In this document: piece by piece, positions 9,081 to 17,875 of the stretch
How positions within the stretch are numbered: the stretch's first letter is position 1
Layout of the letters: the number at the start of each line of letters is the position of its first letter
Assembly (NCBI RefSeq): GCF_946892675.1
Contig: NZ_CAMPOV010000001.1
Span: 186,001 to 250,000 of the forward strand
Reading direction: 5' to 3'
Length of the DNA: 64,000 bases
From: Arthrobacter sp. Marseille-P9274
GTDB lineage: Bacteria > Actinomycetota > Actinomycetes > Actinomycetales > Micrococcaceae
Made by a program: the position numbers and the translations under genes
The notes under the pieces: generated by a model
What the model was told of the DNA's origin: nothing
Seen by the model: the letters and a program-made list of their open reading frames with translations, nothing else
Databases searched by the model: none

Positions 9081-10499
9081 ATGACCCGTACTCTGCGTCA
9101 AAGCTGCCGCACGATTGTTTCCGCCACCGCCCTCTCGGCCGTCCTGACCGCCGCCGCCCTCCCCGCCGCGGTCGCCGCTCCCCCGGCCGCCAACGGCTCC
9201 TCCCCCGCGGCCGCCAGCCAGGCCGCCTCCACGGTCGCCTCCACCGTCGCCACCGGCACCCTCGCCAACGGCGCCACCTGGCGCGCCGAGGTCCCCGCCG
9301 ACTGGAACGGCAAGCTGGTCCTGTTCGCCCACGGGTTCCGCCCCGGACCCGCCAACCCGGCCTGGGACAACAGCTTCGCCCCCACGGCCAGCGAACTCAT
9401 CCAGCGCGGCTACGCCGTGGCCTCGTCGTCGTACGCCGCAACCGGCTGGGCGCTGGAAACCGCCGCGCAGGACCAACTGGACACCCTCGCCGCCTTTGAG
9501 GAGCAGTTCGGCGAGGCGGACCGCGTCATCGCCATGGGCCGCTCCATGGGCGGCCTCGTGACCAGTATGATGGCCGAGATTCCGGACGCCGGCATCGACG
9601 GCGCCGTCAGCACCTGCGGCCTGGTCGGCGGCGGCGTCGCCCTGAACAACTACCAGCTGGACGCCGCCTACGCCGCGGCCGAGCTGCTGCTCCCGGGCCA
9701 GGACGTCCGGCTGACAGGCTTCACCACTCCCGAGCAGTCGAACGCCACCATCGCCAGCCTCAAGGCGGCGCTGCAGCAGGCCACGGAATCGGCGGAAGGC
9801 CGGGCCCGGATCGCCCTCGTCGCGGCGCTGCTGAACACCCCCACGGAACTGCACGGCGTCGACGTCGACAATCCCGACACCCTCGCCGCCGCCCAGGCGC
9901 AGCTCGTGCTCAACACCCTGCCCACCGTGATCGAGCGGCGCCACACCATCGTCAACGCGGCCGGCGGCGACAGCGGCTGGACCGCCGGCGTTGACTACGC
10001 CAAGCTCCTGCGCGCCTCCGCCCAGCGCCCGCAGGTCGAGCACATGTACCGGCTCGCCGGCCTGGACCTCTCGGATGATCTGGGGACGCTGACCGCCAAC
10101 GCGGACATCGGCCCGGACGAGGCCGGCCTCGAGTGGATGCAGCGCACCTCCACTCCCACCGGCGAGCTGCAGGTGCCGCTGCTGGCCACGCACACCCTCG
10201 TCGACCTGCTCGCGCCCGTCGAATACCAGGAGGAGTATGCCGAAACCGTCCGCCGGGCGGGCGAACAGCCGCTCTTCCGCCAGGCCTTCGTGGACCGCGA
10301 GGGGCACTGCAGCTTCACCGTTGCAGAGAACGTCGCGTCGGTCGAGGCCATGGACCAGCGCCTGGACACCGGCCGCTGGGCCGACTCCACCAAGACTTCG
10401 GTCCTGCAGCGGAACGCCGAGTCGCTCGGCCTGGACGGCGCCGCCTTCGTGGACTTCCGCCCGGACGAGTTCATCAACGACCGCGTCTGGAACGGCTAG
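9081..10499 (+). CDS. Secreted alpha/beta hydrolase
   Basis: 472 aa with a Sec signal peptide (1-33, cut near AVAAPP). The catalytic elbow GRSMGG puts the nucleophile Ser at 155; LVLFAHGF forms the oxyanion strand, and an acidic residue (ATHTLVDLLAP) and His (DREGHCSFT) near the C-terminus complete the triad. The closest named type is a secreted esterase or peptidase-like hydrolase; the substrate cannot be told. It is followed after 11 bases by a Tat-exported DUF3237 protein, so the two form an operon. Confidence 0.82.
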   Translation: MTRTLRQSCRTIVSATALSAVLTAAALPAAVAAPPAANGSSPAAASQAASTVASTVATGTLANGATWRAEVPADWNGKLVLFAHGFRPGPANPAWDNSFAPTASELIQRGYAVASSSYAATGWALETAAQDQLDTLAAFEEQFGEADRVIAMGRSMGGLVTSMMAEIPDAGIDGAVSTCGLVGGGVALNNYQLDAAYAAAELLLPGQDVRLTGFTTPEQSNATIASLKAALQQATESAEGRARIALVAALLNTPTELHGVDVDNPDTLAAAQAQLVLNTLPTVIERRHTIVNAAGGDSGWTAGVDYAKLLRASAQRPQVEHMYRLAGLDLSDDLGTLTANADIGPDEAGLEWMQRTSTPTGELQVPLLATHTLVDLLAPVEYQEEYAETVRRAGEQPLFRQAFVDREGHCSFTVAENVASVEAMDQRLDTGRWADSTKTSVLQRNAESLGLDGAAFVDFRPDEFINDRVWNG

Positions 10500-10510
10500 A
10501 GGGAGTGGAC

Positions 10511-11095
10511 ATGACCAACACCATCCAGCGCCGCGCCATGCTCGGCGCAGGCCTCGCCGCCGCTGCCGGCCTCGCCACCGCCGGCTCGGCAGCGGCCGCC
10601 GACAGCAAGGGCACCCAGCCGACGCTCACCGACAAGAAGTTCGGCGACCTGCTCGCCGGCATCCCGATGGATAAGGTCGGCACCGAGCTCGCCTTCGAGG
10701 CCGTCGTCGACATCGCACCCAGCGAGGACCTCGGCGCCGGCCCGCTCGGCGGGCGCCGCATCGTCCCCATCACCGGCGGCCGGTTCCGCGGCCCGCGGAT
10801 CAGCGGCACGATCGAGGCCGGCGGCGCCGACCGCCAGCTCATCCGCGGCGACGGCATCCGCATGCTAGAAGCAACCTACGAGCTGCGCGCCGACGACGGC
10901 ACCGTCCTCAACGTGGTCAACAACGTCCTGATCGACCAGCCCACCCCGGACAACCGCTACTCCCGCTCATTCCTGACGGTCACCGCGCCGACCGGCCCGC
11001 ACGACTGGCTGAACCGGCGCATCCTCGTCGGCACGCTCAACTCGCTGAAGCCGGCGCGGGACGCCGTCCTCGTGCGCGTCTTCGTCCTCACCTAG
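10511..11095 (+). CDS. Tat-exported DUF3237 family protein
   Basis: 194 aa, ATG preceded by GGGAGTGG. The N-terminus has a twin-arginine pattern (QRRAMLGAGLAAAAG) and a cleavable AAA site. The rest matches the DUF3237 layout: a conserved start (LAFEAVVDI), the GGRRIVPITGG core and a C-terminal RILVGT segment, folded as a small lipocalin-like barrel. Biochemical role unknown. Co-transcribed with the secreted hydrolase upstream. Confidence 0.8.
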   Translation: MTNTIQRRAMLGAGLAAAAGLATAGSAAAADSKGTQPTLTDKKFGDLLAGIPMDKVGTELAFEAVVDIAPSEDLGAGPLGGRRIVPITGGRFRGPRISGTIEAGGADRQLIRGDGIRMLEATYELRADDGTVLNVVNNVLIDQPTPDNRYSRSFLTVTAPTGPHDWLNRRILVGTLNSLKPARDAVLVRVFVLT

Positions 11096-11246
11096 GCCAC
11101 CTAGGCCATTGGGCAGCGGGCAGTAACGACGGCGGTGCTCGCCTTCGCAACAGCCCCCCGGGAGTCTGAACTGGATTATTCAGTCAACTTTCGGGGAGCT
11201 GTTCCGCTGACCTGGCGGCTCAGCTGATCCAGAGCGGGTTCAGCGC

Positions 11247-11615
11247 TCACCTCTGGTCCTCCCGCTCGGCATCTTCGATCGCCTTGGCCAGGCGCGCCCG
11301 TTCCTTGTCGATCCACTGCCTGCCGCCGTAGGCCTGGGCAAAGTTCTCGGCAAAGTCGGCCGGGTCCTCGCCGACGATCTCCCGCACTGGGGTGCCGTCG
11401 GCGGCGGCGCGCTCCCACAGGTCGGCCAGGTCGCCGAACATCGAGAGGAGGGTCTCGCCGTCGGTGACGCCTCCGTAGTACATGAGGTACCGGTGCATCG
11501 CCTGCGCCGCACTTCCGTACGGCTCGGGGAGGGAATCGATGCGAGCCTTGTCCTGCTTGTACTGCTTCTTCTGCTCGAGCGACCCGGCAAGGGCCTCGAT
11601 CCACTTTGCTGCCAT
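11247..11615 (-). CDS. DUF1048 family protein
   Basis: 122 aa, soluble and helical, with AAGGAG before the ATG. The sequence (KKQYKQDKARIDSLP, then a YLMYYGG segment) fits DUF1048, a family repeatedly encoded next to PadR regulators. It starts 2 bases after the PadR stop, so it is the second gene of that operon. Function unknown; a role as a partner or effector of PadR is inferred from the conserved pairing only. Confidence 0.8.
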   Translation of the reverse strand: MAAKWIEALAGSLEQKKQYKQDKARIDSLPEPYGSAAQAMHRYLMYYGGVTDGETLLSMFGDLADLWERAAADGTPVREIVGEDPADFAENFAQAYGGRQWIDKERARLAKAIEDAEREDQR

Positions 11616-11617
11616 GA

Positions 11618-11968
11618 TTAATCTCCTTCACCCTGCGGGTGTTCCCTGTGATGGTGGAGCCGTTCGATCCGTTCCGCGAGGAAGCTCCAGGCCCCCCAGA
11701 ACTCTTCGAGGTACTCCTTGCCCAGTGTGTTGATCGAATAGACCTTGCGCGGCGGTCCCTTCTCGGACGGCACCTTTTCCACGTCGACAAATCCCCGGCG
11801 CTCGATCCTGATCAACAGTGCATAGACCGTGCCCTCGGCAATCTCGGTGAAACCCTGCTCCCTGAGCCGTGCCGTGATCTCGTACCCGTAGGCCGGCCGC
11901 ACTGCCAGGATCGCGAGAACGATTCCCTCGAGCGTGCCCTTGAGCATCTCGGTCATCTGCTTGGCCAT
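11618..11968 (-). CDS. PadR-family transcriptional regulator
   Basis: 116 aa winged-helix repressor. The motif AILAVRPAYGYEITARLRE and the following EGTVYALLIRIERRGFV are diagnostic of PadR, and the C-terminal helix (YLEEFWGAWSFLAERIERL) is the dimerisation helix of subfamily 2. GGGAGG precedes the ATG. The operon contains only the DUF1048 gene; no transporter follows, as is often the case elsewhere. Inverted repeats just upstream suggest autoregulation. Confidence 0.92.
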   Translation of the reverse strand: MAKQMTEMLKGTLEGIVLAILAVRPAYGYEITARLREQGFTEIAEGTVYALLIRIERRGFVDVEKVPSEKGPPRKVYSINTLGKEYLEEFWGAWSFLAERIERLHHHREHPQGEGD

Positions 11969-11987
11969 GAATTCCTCCCAAGCTACC

Positions 11988-12020
11988 TAGTGTTGCTGAC
12001 TACCACTAGATAGTAACACT
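11988..12020. promoter_or_regulatory. Candidate PadR operator/promoter
   Basis: Nested inverted repeats lie 20 to 52 bases before the padR-type gene: TAGTG (11988-11992) with CACTA (12004-12008), and AGTGTT (11989-11994) with AACACT (12015-12020). The AT-rich centre can hold the leftward -10 element. Confidence 0.4.
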
Positions 12021-12049
12021 GAATAGCTCCTGCACAAGAGGCGCCCGCG

Positions 12050-12239
12050 CCGGCATCGCTGACCGCCTCGTCGACATGGCCGCGGCTCATCGAGCCAGCT
12101 CGTCATGACCGGCAGCCACAACTGGAACTTCACCTCCCTGCACCGCAACGACGAAGCCATCGTCGAAACCACGGACGCCGGGATCTATGACCAGTACGAG
12201 GCGAACTTCGACGCTATGTGGGCAGCTGCCGGGCAGTAA
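12050..12239 (+). pseudogene. Phospholipase D-like protein remnant
   Basis: The last 45 codons (12105-12239) read VMTGSHNWNFTSLHRNDEAI and continue to an FDAMW end, the second catalytic-half and C-terminus of secreted PLD-family proteins. The usual HxK part of the HKD motif is absent. Just before it, in another frame, AGIADRLVDMAA resembles the helix that lies far upstream in such proteins. There is no start codon, ribosome site or room for the rest. An internally deleted, decayed gene is the best reading. A terminator still follows it. Confidence 0.65.
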
Positions 12240-12269
12240 CCGCCCGCCAGCTGGCGGCACAACAACGAC

Positions 12270-12306
12270 GGCGGTGGCCGGCTTTTTCGCCGGCCACCGC
12301 CTTTGT
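12270..12306. terminator. Bidirectional intrinsic terminator
   Basis: A 13-bp stem, GGCGGTGGCCGGC (12270-12282) with GCCGGCCACCGCC (12289-12301), loop TTTTTC, followed by CTTTG. It separates the phospholipase remnant from the convergent universal stress protein gene. Confidence 0.8.
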
Positions 12307-12315
12307 ATGTGCTGC

Positions 12316-12786
12316 TTAGGGTTCGGCGTGCTCGCGGCCGCCGCGGGTGTGGACCTTGCCGCTCTCGTGCAGCACCAGGACGGGACAGGCGGCATGGGCC
12401 ACGCAGGCCGTGCTCACCGACCCGAGGTGCATGCCGCGGAATCCGCCGTGGCCCCGCCGGCCGACCACCAGGAGCGCGGCCTCTTCGCCGGCCTGCACCA
12501 GCAGTTCCGGCGCCGGGCCGCGCAGCAGTTCCGTGGACAGGCCCGCCGGCTGCTCGGTGCCGTACGCCTGCTGCAGCGCGGCCTCCAGCTTCTCCTTTGC
12601 AGATGCCTCAAAGGCCTCGAAATCCGGCGGCACGTAGCCTTCGTACATCCGCGGAAAATGCCAGCACGCTATCGCGTGGACCCCGGTATCCAGCGCCGGC
12701 GCCAGTTTGGCCGCCATCCGAAGCGCCTCCACGGAGGACTTGGAACCGTCCACGCCTACAACGATCTTGCCGCTCGACAACGCCAT
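12316..12786 (-). CDS. Universal stress protein (UspA family)
   Basis: 156 aa single-domain Usp. Start at 12786, behind GGAGGGCAGG; an upstream in-frame ATG adds 14 unlikely residues. KIVVGVDGSKSS opens the fold, and VVGRRGHGGFRGMHLGSVS supplies the G-2x-G-9x-G(S/T) ATP-binding motif, so this is an ATP-binding type. Cytoplasmic; in actinobacteria such proteins respond to hypoxia and stress. Transcribed alone, with the bidirectional terminator just after it. Confidence 0.92.
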   Translation of the reverse strand: MALSSGKIVVGVDGSKSSVEALRMAAKLAPALDTGVHAIACWHFPRMYEGYVPPDFEAFEASAKEKLEAALQQAYGTEQPAGLSTELLRGPAPELLVQAGEEAALLVVGRRGHGGFRGMHLGSVSTACVAHAACPVLVLHESGKVHTRGGREHAEP

Positions 12787-12879
12787 CCTGCCCTCCAAGT
12801 GTTCGCCTGCAGGTCCCCACCATGGCACGTGGTCGGCCCGGTGGGTAAGGGAACAAAGCCCCGCATCAGGAGACTGCGG

Positions 12880-13839
12880 TCAGGACCAGGCCCTGCCGCG
12901 CTGCACCAGGTTCTCCGGCTCCGTGCCGCTGCCCAGTGCAGCGAGCTGCCGCTTCAGCAGCCGCACGATCCGCGGCTGGAACGCCGACGTGTCGCCTCCG
13001 ACGTGCGGCGTGATCAGGGCATTTTCCGCCTGCCACAAGGGATGGTCTTCCGGGATCGGCTCGGGGTCGAAGACATCGATCGCGCAGCTGATCCGGCCCG
13101 AGACCACCTCGCGGGTCAGAGCGTCGGAGTCGACCACGGCGCCGCGCGCCACGTTGACCACGAGCGCGCCGTCCGGCAGGGCCGCCAGCACCCGGGCATC
13201 GATGAGGCCGCGCGTCGCCTCGGTCAGCGGCGTGATGACGATCAGGATCTCCGCCTCCCGCGCCAGCTCGACCAGCTCGTCGCTGCCGTGCACATGGCCG
13301 TGTTCGTCCTCCCGGGCCTTGCTGCCGACCCGCGTCAGCTCCACCTCGAACGGCAGCAGGCGCTTGGAGATCTCGGCCCCGATCCCGCCGACCCCGACCA
13401 GCAGGACCTTCCGGTCGGCCAGGGACAGCCTGCGCTCGTGGCACCACCGGGCGTCGCGCTGGTCCCGCGCCGCGGCGTCGATGCCCCGCAGCGAGGCGAG
13501 CGCCAGGCCCACGGCAAGCTCCGCCGTCGACGCCGCATGCACTCCCGCCGCACTCGCAATGGCGACGTCATCGCCGACGGCCTCGGCCACGCCGTCGACA
13601 CCGGTGGTCTGCGCCTGCACCAGCTTCAGGTTGGTGGCCCGGGAAAGCGCACCGAGGACGTCCTGCGCATTCAGGTACGGCAGCACCACGGCGTCGACAT
13701 CGGCCACATCCACGTCCACCGGATCGCCCCGGAAATCCCACACCGTTCCCCGCAGTCCGTCCGGCAGCGGTTGCACCGCCTCCAGCAGGTCCTGGTCGGG
13801 AAAGCTGATCGTCTTGATGTCAGCTGCAGAATCGCTCAC
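12880..13839 (-). CDS. D-isomer-specific 2-hydroxyacid dehydrogenase
   Basis: 319 aa, normal family length. The NAD(P)-binding motif GVGGIGAEI lies at 149-157, the catalytic Arg in VNVARGAVVD, the Glu in the DPEPIPEDHPLW segment and the His in ITPHVGG. The enzyme interconverts a 2-hydroxyacid and a 2-oxoacid in the cytoplasm; the exact substrate (glyoxylate/hydroxypyruvate type is possible) is not readable. The next gene upstream, in the same direction, encodes a small helix-hairpin-helix protein. Confidence 0.9.
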   Translation of the reverse strand: MSDSAADIKTISFPDQDLLEAVQPLPDGLRGTVWDFRGDPVDVDVADVDAVVLPYLNAQDVLGALSRATNLKLVQAQTTGVDGVAEAVGDDVAIASAAGVHAASTAELAVGLALASLRGIDAAARDQRDARWCHERRLSLADRKVLLVGVGGIGAEISKRLLPFEVELTRVGSKAREDEHGHVHGSDELVELAREAEILIVITPLTEATRGLIDARVLAALPDGALVVNVARGAVVDSDALTREVVSGRISCAIDVFDPEPIPEDHPLWQAENALITPHVGGDTSAFQPRIVRLLKRQLAALGSGTEPENLVQRGRAWS

Positions 13840-13882
13840 GGAACCTCCGGGTTCGTCTTCTCATACGGACAGGTCTTGGTTT

Positions 13883-14122
13883 TCAGTCGCCGGCTGACCG
13901 GCCGGGGCCTTCGTCGGCGAAGGCCAGGTCGCGCTCCTCGAGCGCGGCCTCAAGGATGCGGATGGCTTTCGGGCCGACGCCGTGCAGGGCGAGCAGTTCG
14001 CCGCGCGTGTGCTGGGCGACCCGGGACAGGGTGGTGACGCCGGCCTGGAGCAGGGCGCTGTTCGCCGGCCGGCCGATCGGGGGAAGGTCACCGATCTGCG
14101 CCGGCACATCGCGGGTAGTCAT
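13883..14122 (-). CDS. Small helix-hairpin-helix DNA-binding protein
   Basis: 79 aa. IGRPANSALLQAGVTTLSRVA and a following LLALHGVGPKAIRILEAAL form two helix-hairpin-helix units, like the C-terminal domain of RNA polymerase alpha or short DNA-binding proteins annotated as DNA-binding protein in actinobacteria. No catalytic motif. Likely binds DNA non-specifically or tethers to polymerase; the target is unknown. It lies 43 bases upstream of the hydroxyacid dehydrogenase in the same direction. Confidence 0.8.
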   Translation of the reverse strand: MTTRDVPAQIGDLPPIGRPANSALLQAGVTTLSRVAQHTRGELLALHGVGPKAIRILEAALEERDLAFADEGPGRSAGD

Positions 14123-14366
14123 GCCGCCATGCTAACCGGGCGGGATGTCGGTGTGGCGAAGGCCGGGCCCGGCGCCGTCGCACGAAGGGCAAACGCTTGT
14201 CGTCGACACTCCCTGCATAAATCGGTTAACGGGCGGTGCGGATGCGTTAAGAGCGGATGGCACGGCGAGCATCCGGGCGTCGGGTTTCGTTCACCCGGTT
14301 GGGCAACAGTTGGTGGTGCCGGCCGACCCCAACCGGCCGGCGATCACTCAACCGGAGGTTCCATTC

Positions 14367-16190
14367 GTGCACCCGTCCACGTCCACCCATCAACAATCAG
14401 CCTGGCTGTCCCGGCCGCTGCGCCTGACCGCGGGCGCCCTGGCCCTGCTGGCCACCGGCGCCATGATCGGTCCCGCTGCCAACGCCGCGCCCGCCCAGCC
14501 CGAATCCGACTGGGCCGCCAACGCCTACCGCGGAGGTGTCGACGTCGTTAAGTCCGCGGACGCGGACCAGCAGACCCTCGACGGCACCGTCTTCGATGAC
14601 AAGAACAAGAACTCCACGCAGGAATCCGGCGAGCCCGGCCTGCCCGGTGTCAAGGTCTCGAACGGCCGCGAGGTCGTGACCACCGACGGCCAGGGCCGCT
14701 ACGAGCTGCCGGCCTTCGACAACATGACCGTGTTCGTCACCCAGCCGCGCGGCTACCAGGTGCCGGTGGACGAGGACAACGTCGCCCAGTTCTTCTACAA
14801 CCACCTGCCCGAGGGCTCCCCCGAGCTGAAGTTCGGCGGCATCGCCCCGACCGGCGCGCTGCCGGACAAGGTGAACTTCCCGCTGGCGCAGAGCCAGCTC
14901 ACCCAGTCGCCGGAGCAGCACTGCGCCGTCGGCGCGGACGTCCAGACCTACGACCAGGAAGAGGTCGGGTTCGCGCAGCAGGGCGCCTTCGCCGACCTGG
15001 CCGCCCGCACCGACTATGCCGGCTGCGGCGCCCTCTTCATCGGCGACATCGTCGGCGACGACCTGTCGCTCTTCGGGCAGACCCGCGAGCTGACCTCGAT
15101 GCTCAACGGCCCGGCCCGCTTCCTGCCCGGCAACCACGACCTGGACTTCGACGCCCTCGACAAGGAGCACGAGTTCGACACCTTCCGCGCCCAGTTCGGC
15201 CCGGAGTACTACTCGTACGACGCCGGCAAGGCCCACGTCGTCGCGCTGAGCAACATCGAGTATCCGACCCAGGTGCCCGCGAAGAAGAGCAACTACACGT
15301 ACAGCCTCGGCGAGCGTCAGCTCGAATGGCTCCGGGCGGACATTGCAGAGGTGCCCAAGGACCGCGTGATCGTGCTGGCCGGCCACAGCCCGCTGCTCGA
15401 GTTCTACTACAGCAACTCCCACACCGTGAAGCAGCTGCAGGAGATCTACGAGATCCTCGACGGCCGCGAAGTGGTCTCCCTGGGCGGCCACACCCACATG
15501 TCGGAGAACCTGCGCGCGGGCGACCTCATGGACGGCTGGCGCGACGAGGTGGGCGAAGCCGGCCTGCCGTTCACGCACCTGACCGTCCCCGCCGTGTCGG
15601 GCCAGTGGTACAACGGCCGGGTGCTCGAGGAGGGCTTCCCCACCGCCATCCAGCGTGACGGGACCCCTCCGGGCGTGCTGACCCTGGACATCAAGAACAC
15701 CGAGGTCAAGGAGCGCTTCACCGCCACCGGCGATGACGGCTCCGACCAGATGGCCCTGGGCATCAACTCCCCCGCGTACCGTGCCTGGTTCGACGAGTAC
15801 AAGAACCAGCGCGGCAAGGCTCCGGCCCCGGAGAACCCGAACGCCGTGGCCAAGGGCGAACTCGGCGAGACCTGGCTGACCACCAACTTCTGGATGGGCG
15901 CCACCGGCTCCACCGTCAAGGTGTCCATCGACGGCGGCGCGGCCACCGAGGCCGTCCGCACCCAGCAGCTGCAGGGCGAGACCCCGCTGATCGGCGGCGA
16001 GTACACGGATCCGTCCGCCACCCTGGAGCAGCTGGTGCACGGGGGCGGCCTCCACGACCGCACCTCGCACCTGTGGCGCCTGGAACTGCCGGCCGACCTG
16101 GCCGTCGGCAAGCACACCGCCACGGTCACCGCCACCGATGTGCACGGCCGCGAGTCCACCGAGACCCTGGCCTTCGAGGTCACCGAGTAA
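14367..16190 (+). CDS. Secreted calcineurin-like metallophosphoesterase
   Basis: 607 aa. Start is GTG at 14367 with ACCGGAGG 9 bases before it; a longer frame from 14145 would bury the signal peptide behind 74 residues. Parts: signal peptide (1-39), an SdrD/MetallophosN beta-domain (about 65-150, GTVFDDKNKN to GQGRYELP), the metallophosphatase core with FIGDIVGDD, PGNHD and GGHTHMSEN metal-binding motifs, and a MetallophosC beta-sandwich (about 450-607). Expected to hydrolyse phosphate mono- or diesters outside the cell. Alone in its transcript, closed by a strong terminator. Confidence 0.92.
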   Translation: MHPSTSTHQQSAWLSRPLRLTAGALALLATGAMIGPAANAAPAQPESDWAANAYRGGVDVVKSADADQQTLDGTVFDDKNKNSTQESGEPGLPGVKVSNGREVVTTDGQGRYELPAFDNMTVFVTQPRGYQVPVDEDNVAQFFYNHLPEGSPELKFGGIAPTGALPDKVNFPLAQSQLTQSPEQHCAVGADVQTYDQEEVGFAQQGAFADLAARTDYAGCGALFIGDIVGDDLSLFGQTRELTSMLNGPARFLPGNHDLDFDALDKEHEFDTFRAQFGPEYYSYDAGKAHVVALSNIEYPTQVPAKKSNYTYSLGERQLEWLRADIAEVPKDRVIVLAGHSPLLEFYYSNSHTVKQLQEIYEILDGREVVSLGGHTHMSENLRAGDLMDGWRDEVGEAGLPFTHLTVPAVSGQWYNGRVLEEGFPTAIQRDGTPPGVLTLDIKNTEVKERFTATGDDGSDQMALGINSPAYRAWFDEYKNQRGKAPAPENPNAVAKGELGETWLTTNFWMGATGSTVKVSIDGGAATEAVRTQQLQGETPLIGGEYTDPSATLEQLVHGGGLHDRTSHLWRLELPADLAVGKHTATVTATDVHGRESTETLAFEVTE

Positions 16191-16200
16191 ACACCCCAGT

Positions 16201-16255
16201 ACGACGGCGGGGGGTTGCGCTGAGTTCCCGGCGCAACCACCCGCCGTCGTCCCCT
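16201..16255 (+). terminator. Intrinsic terminator
   Basis: A 20-bp hairpin with one mismatch: arms at 16201-16220 and 16231-16250, loop TGAGTTCCCG, followed by CCCCTCATTG. It sits 10 bases after the phosphoesterase stop. Confidence 0.8.
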
Positions 16256-16396
16256 CATTGTTGCCCGCCCCCGAACGGGGGCAATATCGCAGGCAGCGTC
16301 GATGTTGGCAAGGGGGTTACATTGCCGGATGCCACGCCTGTAGCGTCCTTAAGTGGCTGCCGGCCGGTAGCCACCAGAGGAAAGGAGAGAACGCCC

Positions 16397-16945
16397 ATGC
16401 GCAAGACCATTTTTGCTTTCGGAGTGACCGCGGCGTTCGTCGCCCTGTCGGCGGGACCTGCGTCATCAGCAAGCTTCGACTCGGTCGAGACCGACGATGC
16501 CGTCATCCGCCTGGCCCACGTCAGCGACGGTGCGGCCACGATGGGGCCAGCCGCCTTCGCCATTGACGCCAAGGACCCGAGCCAGGCAGCGAACGACGAC
16601 GCGGAGGGAACCATCGCGTACAACCTCCTCGACGCCAACGGCGAAAAGACCGGAGCCGGCGTGACGGCCGACGTCATCTGCGTCGCGGCGGAAGACTCCG
16701 GCTCCGGCCGGAACGCGACGGTCTGGGGCTGGCTGGATAAGCCCGAAGGCGCCACCACGGCTGTCTCCATCACCGTCTCGGACCTCGACAAGGACGGCGT
16801 TTATGACCGTGCGACGGCTGGCGAAGTCGCCGGGGCACCGTCACGTGAAGCAATCTCGGCAGCCTGCGCCCACTCGAGTGCGACGGGCACCGGGCTGATT
16901 GACGGCAGCGTGGCAGTCGTCGACGGCGTATCGCCCGCTGCCTGA
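16397..16945 (+). CDS. Secreted protein of unknown function
   Basis: 182 aa, AAAGGAGAG before the ATG, signal peptide 1-26 (cut near SSASF). The mature part is acidic, with no membrane segment and a DLDKDGVYDRAT loop that could bind calcium. Two cysteines (VICVAA, ISAACAH) could form a disulfide. I do not recognise a family. It is transcribed alone behind the phosphoesterase terminator. Confidence 0.75.
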   Translation: MRKTIFAFGVTAAFVALSAGPASSASFDSVETDDAVIRLAHVSDGAATMGPAAFAIDAKDPSQAANDDAEGTIAYNLLDANGEKTGAGVTADVICVAAEDSGSGRNATVWGWLDKPEGATTAVSITVSDLDKDGVYDRATAGEVAGAPSREAISAACAHSSATGTGLIDGSVAVVDGVSPAA

Positions 16946-16956
16946 CCCGTGGAGAC

Positions 16957-17253
16957 CTACTGCATGAGGTTGTAGACCTCCACCTCGGTGGCCTCGGGCA
17001 TCGTGGTGAAGCCGCCCTCGACCCCGGCCTGCAGCTTCGGCAGCAGCGTCCCGTCGCGGAAGGCCTCCCAGCTCTCCTTCGACTCGTGGACGGCGATGAC
17101 CCGCCATCCGCCGTCGGAGGGGCCGGCCGCGTGGAAGATCTGGCCGGGCGGCCGCTGGCCCGGGCCGGGGTGGACGGCGGCCACGGATGCCTCGTACTGC
17201 TCCTTGGTTCCGCCGGGGAAAAAGTGCACGATCGCATAGGCCGAGCTGTTCAT
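16957..17253 (-). CDS. Small dimeric alpha/beta-barrel-like protein
   Basis: 98 aa; start at 17253 with AAGGAG 7 bases upstream (a further ATG lies 60 bases back without a site). The pattern YAIVHFFPGGTKEQYEAS, then GGWRVIAVHESKESWEAFRD, resembles the antibiotic-monooxygenase/EthD-like ferredoxin-fold families. These act as small oxygenases or as plain binding proteins; the catalytic assignment is open. Confidence 0.75.
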   Translation of the reverse strand: MNSSAYAIVHFFPGGTKEQYEASVAAVHPGPGQRPPGQIFHAAGPSDGGWRVIAVHESKESWEAFRDGTLLPKLQAGVEGGFTTMPEATEVEVYNLMQ

Positions 17254-17325
17254 GGTGGGCTCCTTCGAAAGATCGAACATCTTCATCGTGGCCCTGTGCT
17301 TCGGGCCGGACAAGGGGCCTTCCGC

Positions 17326-17646
17326 TCAGTCTTCCGCGTCCCGGATGTCGTACGGGTCCTGCCAGCTCGACTCGTCCCGCTCGATCCGCCGGACCCACGC
17401 CGCGGGCACCCAGCGCGTGTGCATCCGGTAGTCGGCATCCTGCCACTTCAGGTGGACGTGCTCGCGCGTCCAGCCGATCGCCTTGGCGTCCACGGTCACG
17501 CCGCCCTCCGCCTCGAGCCGGGCCCGCACGTACGGCTCCCGGCCGTAGGGCGCCCGCGCCGGCGGGAACCGCTTGAAGTCCGGGTGCCAGGAGCTCTCCT
17601 GCTGCAGCAACCCGCGGGCCTTCGTGCGGTCCACCTTATAGAACAT
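17326..17646 (-). CDS. Conserved hypothetical protein
   Basis: About 106 aa. The protein is basic, aromatic-rich and ends in an acidic tail (RDESSWQDPYDIRDAED); it has no signal peptide or membrane segment. Conserved-looking features are FYKVDRTKARGLL at the N-terminus and GWTREHVHLKWQDADYRMHTRWVP in the middle (in two shorter blocks). The start is uncertain: ATGs at 17646 and 17655 are 9 bases apart and neither has a clear ribosome site. Function unknown. Confidence 0.6.
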   Translation of the reverse strand: MFYKVDRTKARGLLQQESSWHPDFKRFPPARAPYGREPYVRARLEAEGGVTVDAKAIGWTREHVHLKWQDADYRMHTRWVPAAWVRRIERDESSWQDPYDIRDAED

Positions 17647-17799
17647 GCGCTCCATTATCGCCGCATTCGCTCGAACACGTGTGCCCGGGACCTTCGGCCC
17701 TATGGGCGCCCGCTGCTTAATCGTTACCGTAGTGGAACGCATCAGCGGCGCCGCCGGATGGGGAGGCTGCGGCGGCGCTGGTGCCGGTTGGGGGTATTG

Positions 17800-17836
17800 G
17801 TGTGGAGCCCGATCAGGGGAACGGCGGGCTCCACAC
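17800..17836 (-). terminator. Hairpin terminator of the M1 peptidase gene
   Basis: A 12-bp stem, GTGTGGAGCCCG (17800-17811) with CGGGCTCCACAC (17825-17836), lies 40 bases beyond the peptidase stop. It has no clear T-tract on the minus strand, so its strength is uncertain. Confidence 0.5.
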
Positions 17837-17875
17837 AGCCCCCGCCTCGCAGCCGGCCCTGGCGGCAATCGGCGC

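Noticed and set aside
14145-14366. Upstream extension of the metallophosphoesterase
   Set aside because: It would place 74 residues before the signal peptide; GTG at 14367 has the ribosome site.
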